NCBI GenBank assembly: GCA_900542385.1
Contig: UQNP01000109.1
Coordinates: forward strand, 1 to 6,083
DNA: 6,083 bases
Reading direction: 5' to 3'
Source of the DNA: an uncultured Eubacterium sp.
GTDB taxonomy: Bacteria; Bacillota; Clostridia; Peptostreptococcales; Anaerovoracaceae
The notes under the pieces are model-generated. The model did no database searches. It was given only the letters and a program-made list of their open reading frames with translations, and had not been told where the DNA came from. A program made the position numbers and the translations under genes. Numbering within the stretch: the first letter of the stretch is position 1; the number at the start of each line of letters is the position of its first letter. This document shows, piece after piece, positions 1 to 5,177 of the stretch.

Positions 1-418
1 TTTCATCTGTGGATATACCGAATTTGCTTTCTTCCTGAGCAGAATTCACCTGCAGCAGTATATCCATAACTATGCCGTGAGCTTTAGCCCTCTTATCTAT
101 CTCTGCCGCCAGTTTATATGAGTCAACAGAATGTATCATATCCACCTTATCTATGATGTATTTTACTTTATTTGTCTGCAGATGTCCGATCATATGCCAT
201 CTCACAGGTTTTACCGCATCATATTTGTCCATTATCTCCTGGACTTTATTCTCACCTATATCCGTCACACCTGCATCTATTGCTATATTTATTTCCTCCG
301 GACTTCTCGTCTTGCTTACGGCTACAAGCAGTACATCATCCCCGCTTCTTCCGCAGCGTTCCGCCGTCTCCTTTATCCGGCCGTTGATCTTCTCAAGATT
401 TTTTCTTATATCCTCCAT
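1..418 (-). CDS. yggS: YggS/YlmE family PLP-binding protein (PLP homeostasis), truncated at the window edge
   Basis: This is the N-terminal 139 codons of a pyridoxal-5'-phosphate-binding protein of the YggS/PROSC/YlmE family. Family members are cytosolic TIM-barrel proteins that carry PLP without a known enzymatic reaction and help keep vitamin B6 and amino-acid pools balanced. VAVSKT (residues 32-37) contains Lys36, the expected Schiff-base lysine. GENKVQE (55-61), WHMIGHLQTNK (74-84) and the EESKFGI block (129-135) are family signatures. About 60% of the usual 225-230 residues is present; the rest lies past position 1. The ATG at 418 sits one base after the stop of the HlyD-like gene, and AAGGTG lies 6 bases upstream, so translational coupling is likely. 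An ATG at 423 is out of frame. In Firmicutes this gene usually precedes sepF, so a division gene may follow outside the window (inference). The family call is very secure. Confidence 0.96.
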   Translation of the reverse strand, partial: MEDIRKNLEKINGRIKETAERCGRSGDDVLLVAVSKTRSPEEINIAIDAGVTDIGENKVQEIMDKYDAVKPVRWHMIGHLQTNKVKYIIDKVDMIHSVDSYKLAAEIDKRAKAHGIVMDILLQVNSAQEESKFGISTDE

Positions 419-419
419 A

Positions 420-1463
420 TCATGCACCTTCTCCCTGTTTCGAATTCTTTTCCTGTTCCAAATCCTTTTCAAGAACGCTTTCCGGATGTTTCAGCACTTC
501 ATCATATACATCTACAGTATCCACCTGATTTCCATCTTCATCTGTGAAAGAAGCATCTTCTATTACCGATTCTTCACCATCTGTGGAAATAACTTTTATC
601 CTCTTGAATATATATCGGCCGTTCTTATTCTTTATATAAACTCCTTCATTGCCATCCTTTTCAACTATGGCCCCATTATCTACTATCAGTCCGTAATTGT
701 CGCTGGCAACTACTGTCATATCTTCCGCTCTGCTCTCCGCAAAGCTCTCATAATATACATCAAGATGGAATATCACACAATATTCATCCTTGCCTTCTTT
801 TATTACCTTATATACATCAGCCTCCACATCACCGTCAGGAAGCTGAAGTACTACATCGTTTCCTTCAGGATAATTCTCAACGCTTTTGCCGTCCATCCAG
901 CACAGTATGTACCACGCATCGTCTCCGGAAACTTTAAATATCGGCTCGCCTGAAATAACAGAATTTCTTTCAAGGTTTGCTGATTTATATGACAGACCTT
1001 CTACCGTCTCTCTTTTTATCTTCTCCATGTTTTCCGGAGTGAAATAATCTTCATATCCATCTATCGTCAAACTGAATACTCCGCTTATTGGAGCAGTATA
1101 TTCCGTATAGATCTCCTCGTATCCTTTGAGCTTGTCCATATACTCGGAAAATCTCGTCTGCTCACCGCTGCTCTTTCCCGATGGATCTACAGATACGACT
1201 TCATGACCTTTTTTCACAGCAGTGCCGCTGGAAACAAGATACTGTATCTCCCCTGTTTCTTCCGCAACTCCAATGCTCTCGTTCTTAATGAAATACCCCG
1301 TTGTTTCATAGGAAAGAGTCAAAGTCCCAGGCTCAAGCACCTGAGTCGTCTCAAAAATATCGGTGACTCTTGGCAAAATTTCGACAACGACATATAGTAT
1401 CAGTAATATTATGACATAAATACATATTGCTCTTTTCGTCTTTTTTGTCAATTTTGTTTTCAT
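420..1463 (-). CDS. HlyD-like single-pass membrane protein (adaptor-type barrel-sandwich domain)
   Basis: This 347-residue protein has a short lysine/arginine-rich N-terminus (residues 2-11), one hydrophobic helix at about 12-30, and a long exported part. The topology suggests a membrane anchor with the bulk outside the cell. Residues about 50-93 resemble the first half of a biotinyl-lipoyl-like barrel-sandwich domain (GEIQYLVSSGTAVKKGHEVV, 71-90). APISGVFSLTIDGYED (124-139) looks like the returning half. Only about 30 residues separate the halves, so the long coiled-coil hairpin of true HlyD/AcrA adaptors is absent. Residues 180-300 form predicted beta-rich adaptor domains, and the tail (296-347) is strongly acidic. 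From memory, similar proteins labelled 'HlyD family' occur beside yggS and sepF in Clostridia. No transporter ATPase or permease is adjacent, so an efflux role is unproven, and a cell-envelope or division role is equally possible. No good Shine-Dalgarno site precedes the ATG. Confidence 0.8.
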   Translation of the reverse strand: MKTKLTKKTKRAICIYVIILLILYVVVEILPRVTDIFETTQVLEPGTLTLSYETTGYFIKNESIGVAEETGEIQYLVSSGTAVKKGHEVVSVDPSGKSSGEQTRFSEYMDKLKGYEEIYTEYTAPISGVFSLTIDGYEDYFTPENMEKIKRETVEGLSYKSANLERNSVISGEPIFKVSGDDAWYILCWMDGKSVENYPEGNDVVLQLPDGDVEADVYKVIKEGKDEYCVIFHLDVYYESFAESRAEDMTVVASDNYGLIVDNGAIVEKDGNEGVYIKNKNGRYIFKRIKVISTDGEESVIEDASFTDEDGNQVDTVDVYDEVLKHPESVLEKDLEQEKNSKQGEGA

Positions 1464-1469
1464 TGTTTT

Positions 1470-1498
1470 ATTTTACACCAAAGGTATTTGCCTTGCAA
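1470..1498 (-). promoter_or_regulatory. Candidate internal promoter for the HlyD-like gene, possibly leaderless
   Basis: In the 39-base gap after trmD, TTGCAA (1498-1493, 4 of 6 matches to the -35 consensus) is followed by a 17-base spacer and TAAAAT (1475-1470, 5 of 6 matches to the -10 consensus). Only six bases separate the -10 box from the ATG at 1463. The predicted start of transcription therefore falls on, or within a base or two of, the start codon. The nearest purine-rich match, GGTG, lies about 14 bases before the ATG, too far to be a normal ribosome binding site. This is a sequence-pattern inference in AT-rich DNA and could be coincidence. Confidence 0.35.
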
Positions 1499-1502
1499 TG
1501 TT

Positions 1503-2246
1503 CTAAGGCTCTATTTTCATGATTTCTTCAATAATTTCACGTTCTTTTTTTGAAAAATCCTCTCTTCCCTTCACAAAGTCGTCAAACATATCCGGGCGCC
1601 TTTTTTTCGTCTTTTCAAGGGAATTTCTAAACTTCCAAAGCCTTATGAGCTCATGATTTCCGCTGAGCAGCACCTCCGGCACCGCCATCCCTTCATATTC
1701 CCTCGGCTTTGTATACTGATCGTGTTCGAGGAGTCCGCTGTAAACGGATTCATCGAGAGCAGAATTTTCATTTCCCAGAGTTCCCGGCAAAAGTCTCGCC
1801 ACGGAATCTATAAGCACCATCGCAGGAAGCTCCCCGCCTGTAAGGATATAATCTCCGATGGATATTTCTTCAGCATCCCAATAATCTAAAACTCTCTGAT
1901 CTACACCTTCATAATGTCCGCACAATATAACCAGCTCTTCCATCTCCGACAATTCTTTTATTTTCCCGGAATCCAGCACGCTGCCCCGCGGCGACATGTA
2001 GACGACCTTTTTTTCTCCTGCATTTACAGACTTCATAGCCCCGAATATAGGCTCTGCACTCATGATCATGCCTCCGCCCCCGCCGAATGGGTATTCGTCT
2101 GCCTTATTATGCTTATCTCTGCTGAAATCTCTTATATCTGTAGTCCTTATATCTATTATTCCTTTTTCTGCCGCTCTCTTCAATATGCTGCTGCCCGTGA
2201 CCGCTTCAAACATTTCAGGGAACAGCGTAAGCACGTCTATCTTCAT
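1503..2246 (-). CDS. trmD: tRNA (guanine37-N1)-methyltransferase TrmD
   Basis: TrmD transfers a methyl group from S-adenosylmethionine to N1 of G37, next to the anticodon, preventing +1 frameshifting; it acts in the cytosol as a homodimer. The 247-residue length is typical. It starts MKIDVLTLFPEMF, carries the glycine loop DEYPFGGGGGMIM (50-62), and has the SPOUT trefoil-knot segments LCGHYEGVDQR (108-118) and ISIGDYILTGGELPA (128-142). These form the AdoMet pocket and dimer interface. Arg151 in the VARLLPG segment corresponds to the catalytic-region arginine. GLLEHDQYTKP (171-181) carries Glu174 where E. coli has Asp169. Asp176 is unusual, because Pro is usual there. The C-terminal tRNA-binding part contains VPEVLLSGNH (189-198) and a KTKKRRPD stretch. 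GAGGA lies 7 bases before the ATG. It follows rimM by 48 bases, as in most Firmicutes, but rplS is not next. Confidence 0.98.
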   Translation of the reverse strand: MKIDVLTLFPEMFEAVTGSSILKRAAEKGIIDIRTTDIRDFSRDKHNKADEYPFGGGGGMIMSAEPIFGAMKSVNAGEKKVVYMSPRGSVLDSGKIKELSEMEELVILCGHYEGVDQRVLDYWDAEEISIGDYILTGGELPAMVLIDSVARLLPGTLGNENSALDESVYSGLLEHDQYTKPREYEGMAVPEVLLSGNHELIRLWKFRNSLEKTKKRRPDMFDDFVKGREDFSKKEREIIEEIMKIEP

Positions 2247-2263
2247 CCAGTCTTCCTCACGCC

Positions 2264-2284
2264 TTCTTTAAAACTTCTTAAAAC
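2264..2284. repeat. Short imperfect tandem repeat in the rimM-trmD gap
   Basis: Two adjacent near-identical units lie between rimM and trmD: TTCTTTAAAAC (2264-2274) and TTCTTAAAAC (2275-2284), differing by one T. On the transcribed minus strand this gives a purine-rich, GTTTTAA-containing leader just before the trmD Shine-Dalgarno site. It is probably replication slippage in a low-complexity spacer. No function is claimed. Confidence 0.5.
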
Positions 2285-2294
2285 TCCAAAACAT

Positions 2295-2792
2295 CTAAAG
2301 ATCCATCAACCCTTCTATCAGACTGACCTCTATCAGTTTTTTTTCTGCATCTATATTTTTCACAAACTCGTCCACCTTCGGCACTAAAAATTTTTTCCCG
2401 TCTTTTTTTTCCACTTCAAATATATCCTGTGCTGTATTCTGTATGACATCTGTAACTTTCCCCAGTATGTCGCCTTTACTGTCCACCATCGTCATGCCTA
2501 TGAGATCTCTGACATAAAACTGTCCTTGCGGAAGCTCCGGCAGATCTTCTTCTGTTATATACAGTGTTTTTCCTTTCATAGCTTCAGAGGCATTTCTGTC
2601 ATTTATCTCTGCGAATTTGACTATCACTACGTTTTTCTGCAGTCTCACATTCTCAACTTCAAGCATCTCATCTTCAGCATATAAATACTGAGTTTCCATA
2701 TATATATCTGCACTGTCGGAATAATTGTATACCTTTACTTCACCTTTAAGTCCCACAGCATTTACTATCTTGCCTATCTCTATTTTTTCCAT
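2295..2792 (-). CDS. rimM: Ribosome maturation factor RimM
   Basis: RimM binds ribosomal protein S19 and helps the head of the 30S subunit mature; it is cytosolic. The 165-residue protein has the two expected domains. The N-terminal beta-barrel (about 1-83) opens MEKIEIGKIVNAVGLKGEVK. The PRC-barrel (about 90-163) is marked by QFYVRDLIG (91-99), GDILGKVTDVIQ (107-118) and FLVPKVDEFV (135-144). Residue 13 is Val in NAVGLKG, where His or a similar residue is more usual. I chose the ATG at 2792 over the upstream in-frame GTG at 2819. The protein then begins exactly where the family begins, GTGGTGA lies 4 bases upstream of it, and the GTG is buried in a hairpin. The order khpA-rimM-trmD is typical. 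The 58-base gap before this gene holds the hairpin listed separately. Confidence 0.96.
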   Translation of the reverse strand: MEKIEIGKIVNAVGLKGEVKVYNYSDSADIYMETQYLYAEDEMLEVENVRLQKNVVIVKFAEINDRNASEAMKGKTLYITEEDLPELPQGQFYVRDLIGMTMVDSKGDILGKVTDVIQNTAQDIFEVEKKDGKKFLVPKVDEFVKNIDAEKKLIEVSLIEGLMDL

Positions 2793-2796
2793 AACA

Positions 2797-2803
2797 TCAC
2801 CAC
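2797..2803 (-). promoter_or_regulatory. Shine-Dalgarno site fixing the rimM start
   Basis: GTGGTGA on the minus strand ends 4 bases before the ATG at 2792. GGTGA pairs with the 5' part of the anti-Shine-Dalgarno sequence, which is shifted relative to the common GGAGG core, so the short spacing is appropriate. The same heptamer precedes khpA. It supports the shorter rimM reading over the GTG at 2819. Confidence 0.7.
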
Positions 2804-2811
2804 AATACAAC

Positions 2812-2843
2812 ACAGGCACATATATCAGAATACATGTGCCCGT
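2812..2843 (-). promoter_or_regulatory. Stable RNA hairpin in the khpA-rimM intergenic region
   Basis: On the transcribed strand, ACGGGCACATGTAT (2843-2830) pairs with ATATATGTGCCTGT (2825-2812) around a TCTG loop (2829-2826). That gives 14 consecutive pairs, two of them G-U. The sequence after it is GTTGTATTG, without a run of U, so it is not a standard intrinsic terminator. It ends 8 bases before the rimM Shine-Dalgarno heptamer and 19 bases before the ATG. It could be an attenuator, an mRNA-processing or stability element, or a protein-binding site. The structure is seen directly; the role is inferred. Confidence 0.65.
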
Positions 2844-2850
2844 AAAAATT

Positions 2851-3081
2851 TTATTGAACTATCTCCACTACTACTTTCATATTGGCTTTTGTAGCCGCCG
2901 CCTTTACAACAGTTCTTATAGCCTTGGCGATCCTTCCCTGCTTTCCGATAACTTTTCCCATGTCATCCGAAGCCACCTTGAGCTGGATAACTGTAGTGCC
3001 ATTTGACTGAGATTCCGAAACCTCAACCTGCTCCGGATGTTCCACCAGCGACTTTGCAATTGCACTAACTAATTCTACCAT
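2851..3081 (-). CDS. khpA: KH-domain RNA-binding protein KhpA (YlqC family)
   Basis: This is a small cytosolic single-KH-domain protein of 76 residues. In other Firmicutes KhpA partners with KhpB/Jag, binds RNA, and affects cell elongation and division as well as small-RNA function. The KH signature is DMGKVIGKQGRIAKAIR (40-56), with the RNA-backbone-binding GKQG loop at 46-49. The preceding strand TTVIQLKVA (29-37) and closing strand MKVVVEIV (68-75) complete the fold. The opening MVELVSAIAKSLVEHPEQV matches the usual family start. I therefore chose the ATG at 3081 over an in-frame GTG at 3093, which would add only four residues and would overlap the ribosome binding site. The gene follows rpsP by 15 bases and is surely co-transcribed with it. 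The ylqD gene found after it in Bacillus subtilis is absent here. Confidence 0.95.
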   Translation of the reverse strand: MVELVSAIAKSLVEHPEQVEVSESQSNGTTVIQLKVASDDMGKVIGKQGRIAKAIRTVVKAAATKANMKVVVEIVQ

Positions 3082-3086
3082 TAGCC

Positions 3087-3093
3087 TCACCAC
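3087..3093 (-). promoter_or_regulatory. Shine-Dalgarno site fixing the khpA start
   Basis: GTGGTGA on the minus strand lies 5 bases before the ATG at 3081 and is the same heptamer seen ahead of rimM. It contains the alternative GTG codon at 3093, which argues that this GTG serves as ribosome-binding sequence and not as the start codon. Confidence 0.65.
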
Positions 3094-3096
3094 TTT

Positions 3097-3336
3097 CTAT
3101 AAAATGCCGCTCTTTTTGAAAAGTCCTTTTACCGTGTCTGTAGGCTGAGCTCCGGTAGCAAGCCATTTTTTAGCTTTTTCTTCATCGATCTTTATATCCG
3201 CAGGATCTGTAAGCGGATTATAATAACCTATTTCCTCTATGAACTTTCCGTCTCTCGGCGCTCTTGCGTCTGCTACTACTACACGATAGAAAGGCTTTTT
3301 ATGAGCTCCCATTCTCTTAAGTCTGATCTTAACCAT
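3097..3336 (-). CDS. rpsP: 30S ribosomal protein S16
   Basis: S16 is a primary assembly protein of the 30S subunit that binds 16S rRNA directly. The 79-residue length is normal for Firmicutes. Diagnostic segments are [20 protein letters not shown] (1-20), [21 protein letters not shown] (21-41) and the conserved [14 protein letters not shown] (56-69), followed by GLFKKSGIL. The protein is complete and unremarkable. A perfect AGGAGG (3354-3349) lies 12 bases before the ATG, slightly farther than ideal. The 69-base gap after ffh is AT-rich, with no clear promoter or terminator, so the gene is probably expressed from the ylxM promoter. Confidence 0.98.
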   Translation of the reverse strand: MVKIRLKRMGAHKKPFYRVVVADARAPRDGKFIEEIGYYNPLTDPADIKIDEEKAKKWLATGAQPTDTVKGLFKKSGIL

Positions 3337-3405
3337 TTTTCTTTATTTCCTCCTAAAAATATAATAGATTTGATTGATATATTGTACAGGCTTGCGAAAA
3401 ACCGT

Positions 3406-4743
3406 TTAAAAACCTCTGAACTTCCTGCCCAGTTTCCCGCCTCCGCGTCCTGTAAAACTCTTCATCATTTTCTTTGTTTCGTCATATCTCTTTACAAGCT
3501 GATTGATTTTAGATACAGGCTGGCCTGATCCTGCCGATATCCTCCTTCTTCTGCTCGCATTGAGAATAGACGGATCTTCACGTTCCTTCCTCGTCATCGA
3601 CTGGATGATCGCTTCCATCTGAACAAAGTCTTTTTCACTCTGCTCAACATTGACGTTTTTCATTGCGTTTGAGTTCATACCCGGCATCATGCCAAGAACT
3701 TTCGCAATACCGCCCATTTTTCTTATCTGTCCCATCTGTTCAAGAAAATCTTCAAGGGTGAACTGATTCTTCCTCAGTCGCTTTTCAAGTTCCTTTGCTT
3801 TTTCATCATCGTAATCTTCCTGAGCTTTCTCTATAAGTGTGAGCATATCGCCCATACCCAGTATCCTGCTCGCCATTCTTTCCGGATGGAACGGCTCAAG
3901 TGCATCGAATTTTTCACCTGTTCCGACAAATTTTATAGGTCTTCCCGTCACCTTCTTCGTTGAAAGAGCTGCTCCGCCTCTTGAATCACCGTCCATCTTT
4001 GTCATGATTATGCCGTCGATCCCAAGGCGTTCATTAAATCCTTCCGCCGCATTCACTGCATCCTGACCTGTGAGAGCGTCTACAACAAGAAGTATCTCAT
4101 GGGGCTTCACCGAAGCTTTCAGTCTTACAAGCTCTTCCATAAGCTCTTCATCGATCTGCAGACGGCCTGCCGTATCCACTATCAGCACGTTACAGCCTTT
4201 CCTTTCAGCCTCTTTCACAGCTTCTTTGGCTATCTTTTCCGGGTCTTTGCTTCCCTCTATGGTAAAAACCGGAGTATCTACTGCGCTGCCCACTATTTTC
4301 AGCTGTTCTATCGCAGCAGGTCTGTAAACGTCGCACGCGCACAGCATAGGATTTTTGCCGTTCTTTTTAAGATATTTTGCCAGCTTTCCGCATGTGGTAG
4401 TCTTACCTGTACCCTGCAGTCCCACCATCATATATACGGTAAAGCCTTTAGGAGAATACGTGAGCTTGCTTCCGGTCCCTCCCATAAGCTCTGTCAGCTC
4501 TTCATTTACGATCTTTATCACCTGCTGGCCGGGAGTAAGACTCGCCATTACTTCTTCCCCAAGAGCTTTTTCTTTTACGCTGTTTACAAATTCCTTTACG
4601 ACCTTGAAGTTTACATCCGCTTCAAGAAGAGCCAGCTTAACTTCACGCATTGCGGCATTTATATCGGCCTCAGTCAGACTTCCTTTCCCTTTGAGTCCTT
4701 TGAAAACACCCTGTAATTTTTCCGATAATCCTTCAAATGCCAT
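3406..4743 (-). CDS. ffh: Signal recognition particle protein Ffh (SRP54 GTPase)
   Basis: Ffh is the protein subunit of the bacterial signal recognition particle. With 4.5S/6S RNA it binds hydrophobic signal sequences on ribosomes and docks with FtsY at the membrane through paired GTPase domains. The 445-residue protein is complete: a helical N domain (about 1-90), then a G domain with P-loop GLQGTGKTT (108-116), DVYRPAA (138-144), DTAGR (190-194), TKMDGDSRGGAALS (248-261) and GTGEKFDALEPF (275-286). The methionine-rich M domain (about 325-430) contains KVLGMMPGMN and the RNA-binding helix-turn-helix around SILNASRRRRISAGSG (392-407). A basic glycine-rich tail ends the protein. GGAGGA (4756-4751) lies 7 bases before the ATG, inside the last codons and stop of ylxM, 3 bases away. 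That implies coupled translation. The usual neighbour ftsY is not in this window. Confidence 0.99.
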   Translation of the reverse strand: MAFEGLSEKLQGVFKGLKGKGSLTEADINAAMREVKLALLEADVNFKVVKEFVNSVKEKALGEEVMASLTPGQQVIKIVNEELTELMGGTGSKLTYSPKGFTVYMMVGLQGTGKTTTCGKLAKYLKKNGKNPMLCACDVYRPAAIEQLKIVGSAVDTPVFTIEGSKDPEKIAKEAVKEAERKGCNVLIVDTAGRLQIDEELMEELVRLKASVKPHEILLVVDALTGQDAVNAAEGFNERLGIDGIIMTKMDGDSRGGAALSTKKVTGRPIKFVGTGEKFDALEPFHPERMASRILGMGDMLTLIEKAQEDYDDEKAKELEKRLRKNQFTLEDFLEQMGQIRKMGGIAKVLGMMPGMNSNAMKNVNVEQSEKDFVQMEAIIQSMTRKEREDPSILNASRRRRISAGSGQPVSKINQLVKRYDETKKMMKSFTGRGGGKLGRKFRGF

Positions 4744-4746
4744 GGA

Positions 4747-5118
4747 TTATTCCTCCAGTTTATCTATGATACATTTAACTTCTCTCAAATTCGATATGAG
4801 CACATCTCTGTCAGCTTCACCTTCTGCAAGCGTTGTCATCATACCGTCTATAACTTTATCTATTTCATTTAAAGCAGCGTTGCTTCGCATGAATTTTTCC
4901 ACAAGTCCAAGCTTTTCCTCATATCCGACAAGTGCCTTCTCTGCATTTTTAAGCGAATCGTGCACTCCCTGCCGGCTTATTGAAAACTCCTGAGCTATCT
5001 CCGAAAGAGACAGGTTTTCCTCATGATAAAGTCTCATCACTTCGCGTTGCTTTTCAGTAAGGAGACGCCCGTAAAAATCATACAGCAGACTCGCCTTAGT
5101 AACATCTTCTATATTCAT
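4747..5118 (-). CDS. ylxM: YlxM family SRP-associated DNA-binding-like protein
   Basis: This 123-residue protein belongs to the YlxM/p13 (UPF0122) family, almost always encoded directly before ffh. In streptococci YlxM has been reported to associate with the SRP and influence Ffh GTPase activity, although the fold looks like a transcription factor. Residues 20-63 form a sigma-70 region-4-like helix-turn-helix: LTEKQREVMRLY (20-31), LSLSEIAQEFSISRQGVHDS (36-55), then KNAEKAL. The C-terminal half (about 65-123) is helical and charged, probably a coiled coil. The ATG at 5118 is preceded by GAGG (5130-5127) with an 8-base spacing. The gene opens the operon, about 13 bases downstream of the predicted transcription start, and ends 3 bases before ffh. 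Confidence 0.96.
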   Translation of the reverse strand: MNIEDVTKASLLYDFYGRLLTEKQREVMRLYHEENLSLSEIAQEFSISRQGVHDSLKNAEKALVGYEEKLGLVEKFMRSNAALNEIDKVIDGMMTTLAEGEADRDVLISNLREVKCIIDKLEE

Positions 5119-5134
5119 TGCTTCAACCTCGCTA

Positions 5135-5166
5135 TGACAGTATATATCAGCGAAAAATAACTGTCA
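5135..5166. repeat. Inverted repeat overlapping the ylxM promoter (possible operator)
   Basis: TGACAGT (5135-5141) and its exact reverse complement ACTGTCA (5160-5166) are separated by 18 bases, so the arm centres are 25 bases apart, about 2.5 helical turns. On the minus strand one arm covers most of the -35 box and the other overlaps the edge of the -10 box. It is too far upstream to form a useful RNA hairpin from this promoter. It could be a dimeric repressor site or a chance match; the regulator is unknown. Confidence 0.45.
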
Positions 5167-5167
5167 A
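5139..5167 (-). promoter_or_regulatory. Strong sigma-A promoter for the ylxM-ffh-rpsP-khpA-rimM-trmD operon
   Basis: On the minus strand, TTGACA (5167-5162) matches the -35 consensus 6 of 6. A spacer of exactly 17 bases follows, then TATACT (5144-5139), 5 of 6 matches to the -10 consensus. The expected start of transcription is near 5132-5131, giving a leader of about 13 bases that holds just the GAGG ribosome binding site of ylxM. The lack of room for a riboswitch or attenuator suggests control at initiation. A 7-base inverted repeat overlaps both boxes. Confidence 0.85.
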
Positions 5168-5177
5168 GTGTTTATAC

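Noticed and set aside
153..953. Long open frame on the plus strand, 266 codons
   Set aside because: It lies antisense to the HlyD-like gene and yggS. Its translation is rich in Ile, Tyr, Phe and Ser without domain motifs, as expected from the reverse of a genuine low-GC gene.
1479..1495. Small inverted repeat (AAGG/CCTT) after trmD as a terminator
   Set aside because: The stem is only four to five pairs and no U-run follows it in the direction of transcription. It is too weak to call.
2793..2819. GTG at 2819 as the rimM start
   Set aside because: The added residues are not RimM-like and the codon lies inside the hairpin stem. The ATG at 2792 has a well-placed ribosome binding site.
2812..2843. 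The khpA-rimM hairpin as an intrinsic terminator
   Set aside because: No uridine tract follows the stem, and the essential rimM and trmD genes lie downstream with no other strong promoter visible.
3082..3093. GTG at 3093 as the khpA start
   Set aside because: It adds only four non-conserved residues and overlaps the GTGGTGA ribosome binding site. The ATG at 3081 fits the family N-terminus.
3337..3405. Internal promoter before rpsP (TACAAT, TATTAT-like boxes)
   Set aside because: The -10-like hexamers occur in AT-rich sequence but none has an acceptable -35 box at 16-18 bases, so this is composition noise.
4099..4993. Two overlapping plus-strand open frames of about 205 and 212 codons
   Set aside because: They are antisense to the unmistakable ffh and ylxM genes. 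The Ser/Phe/Leu-rich low-complexity translations have no recognisable family and no ribosome binding context.
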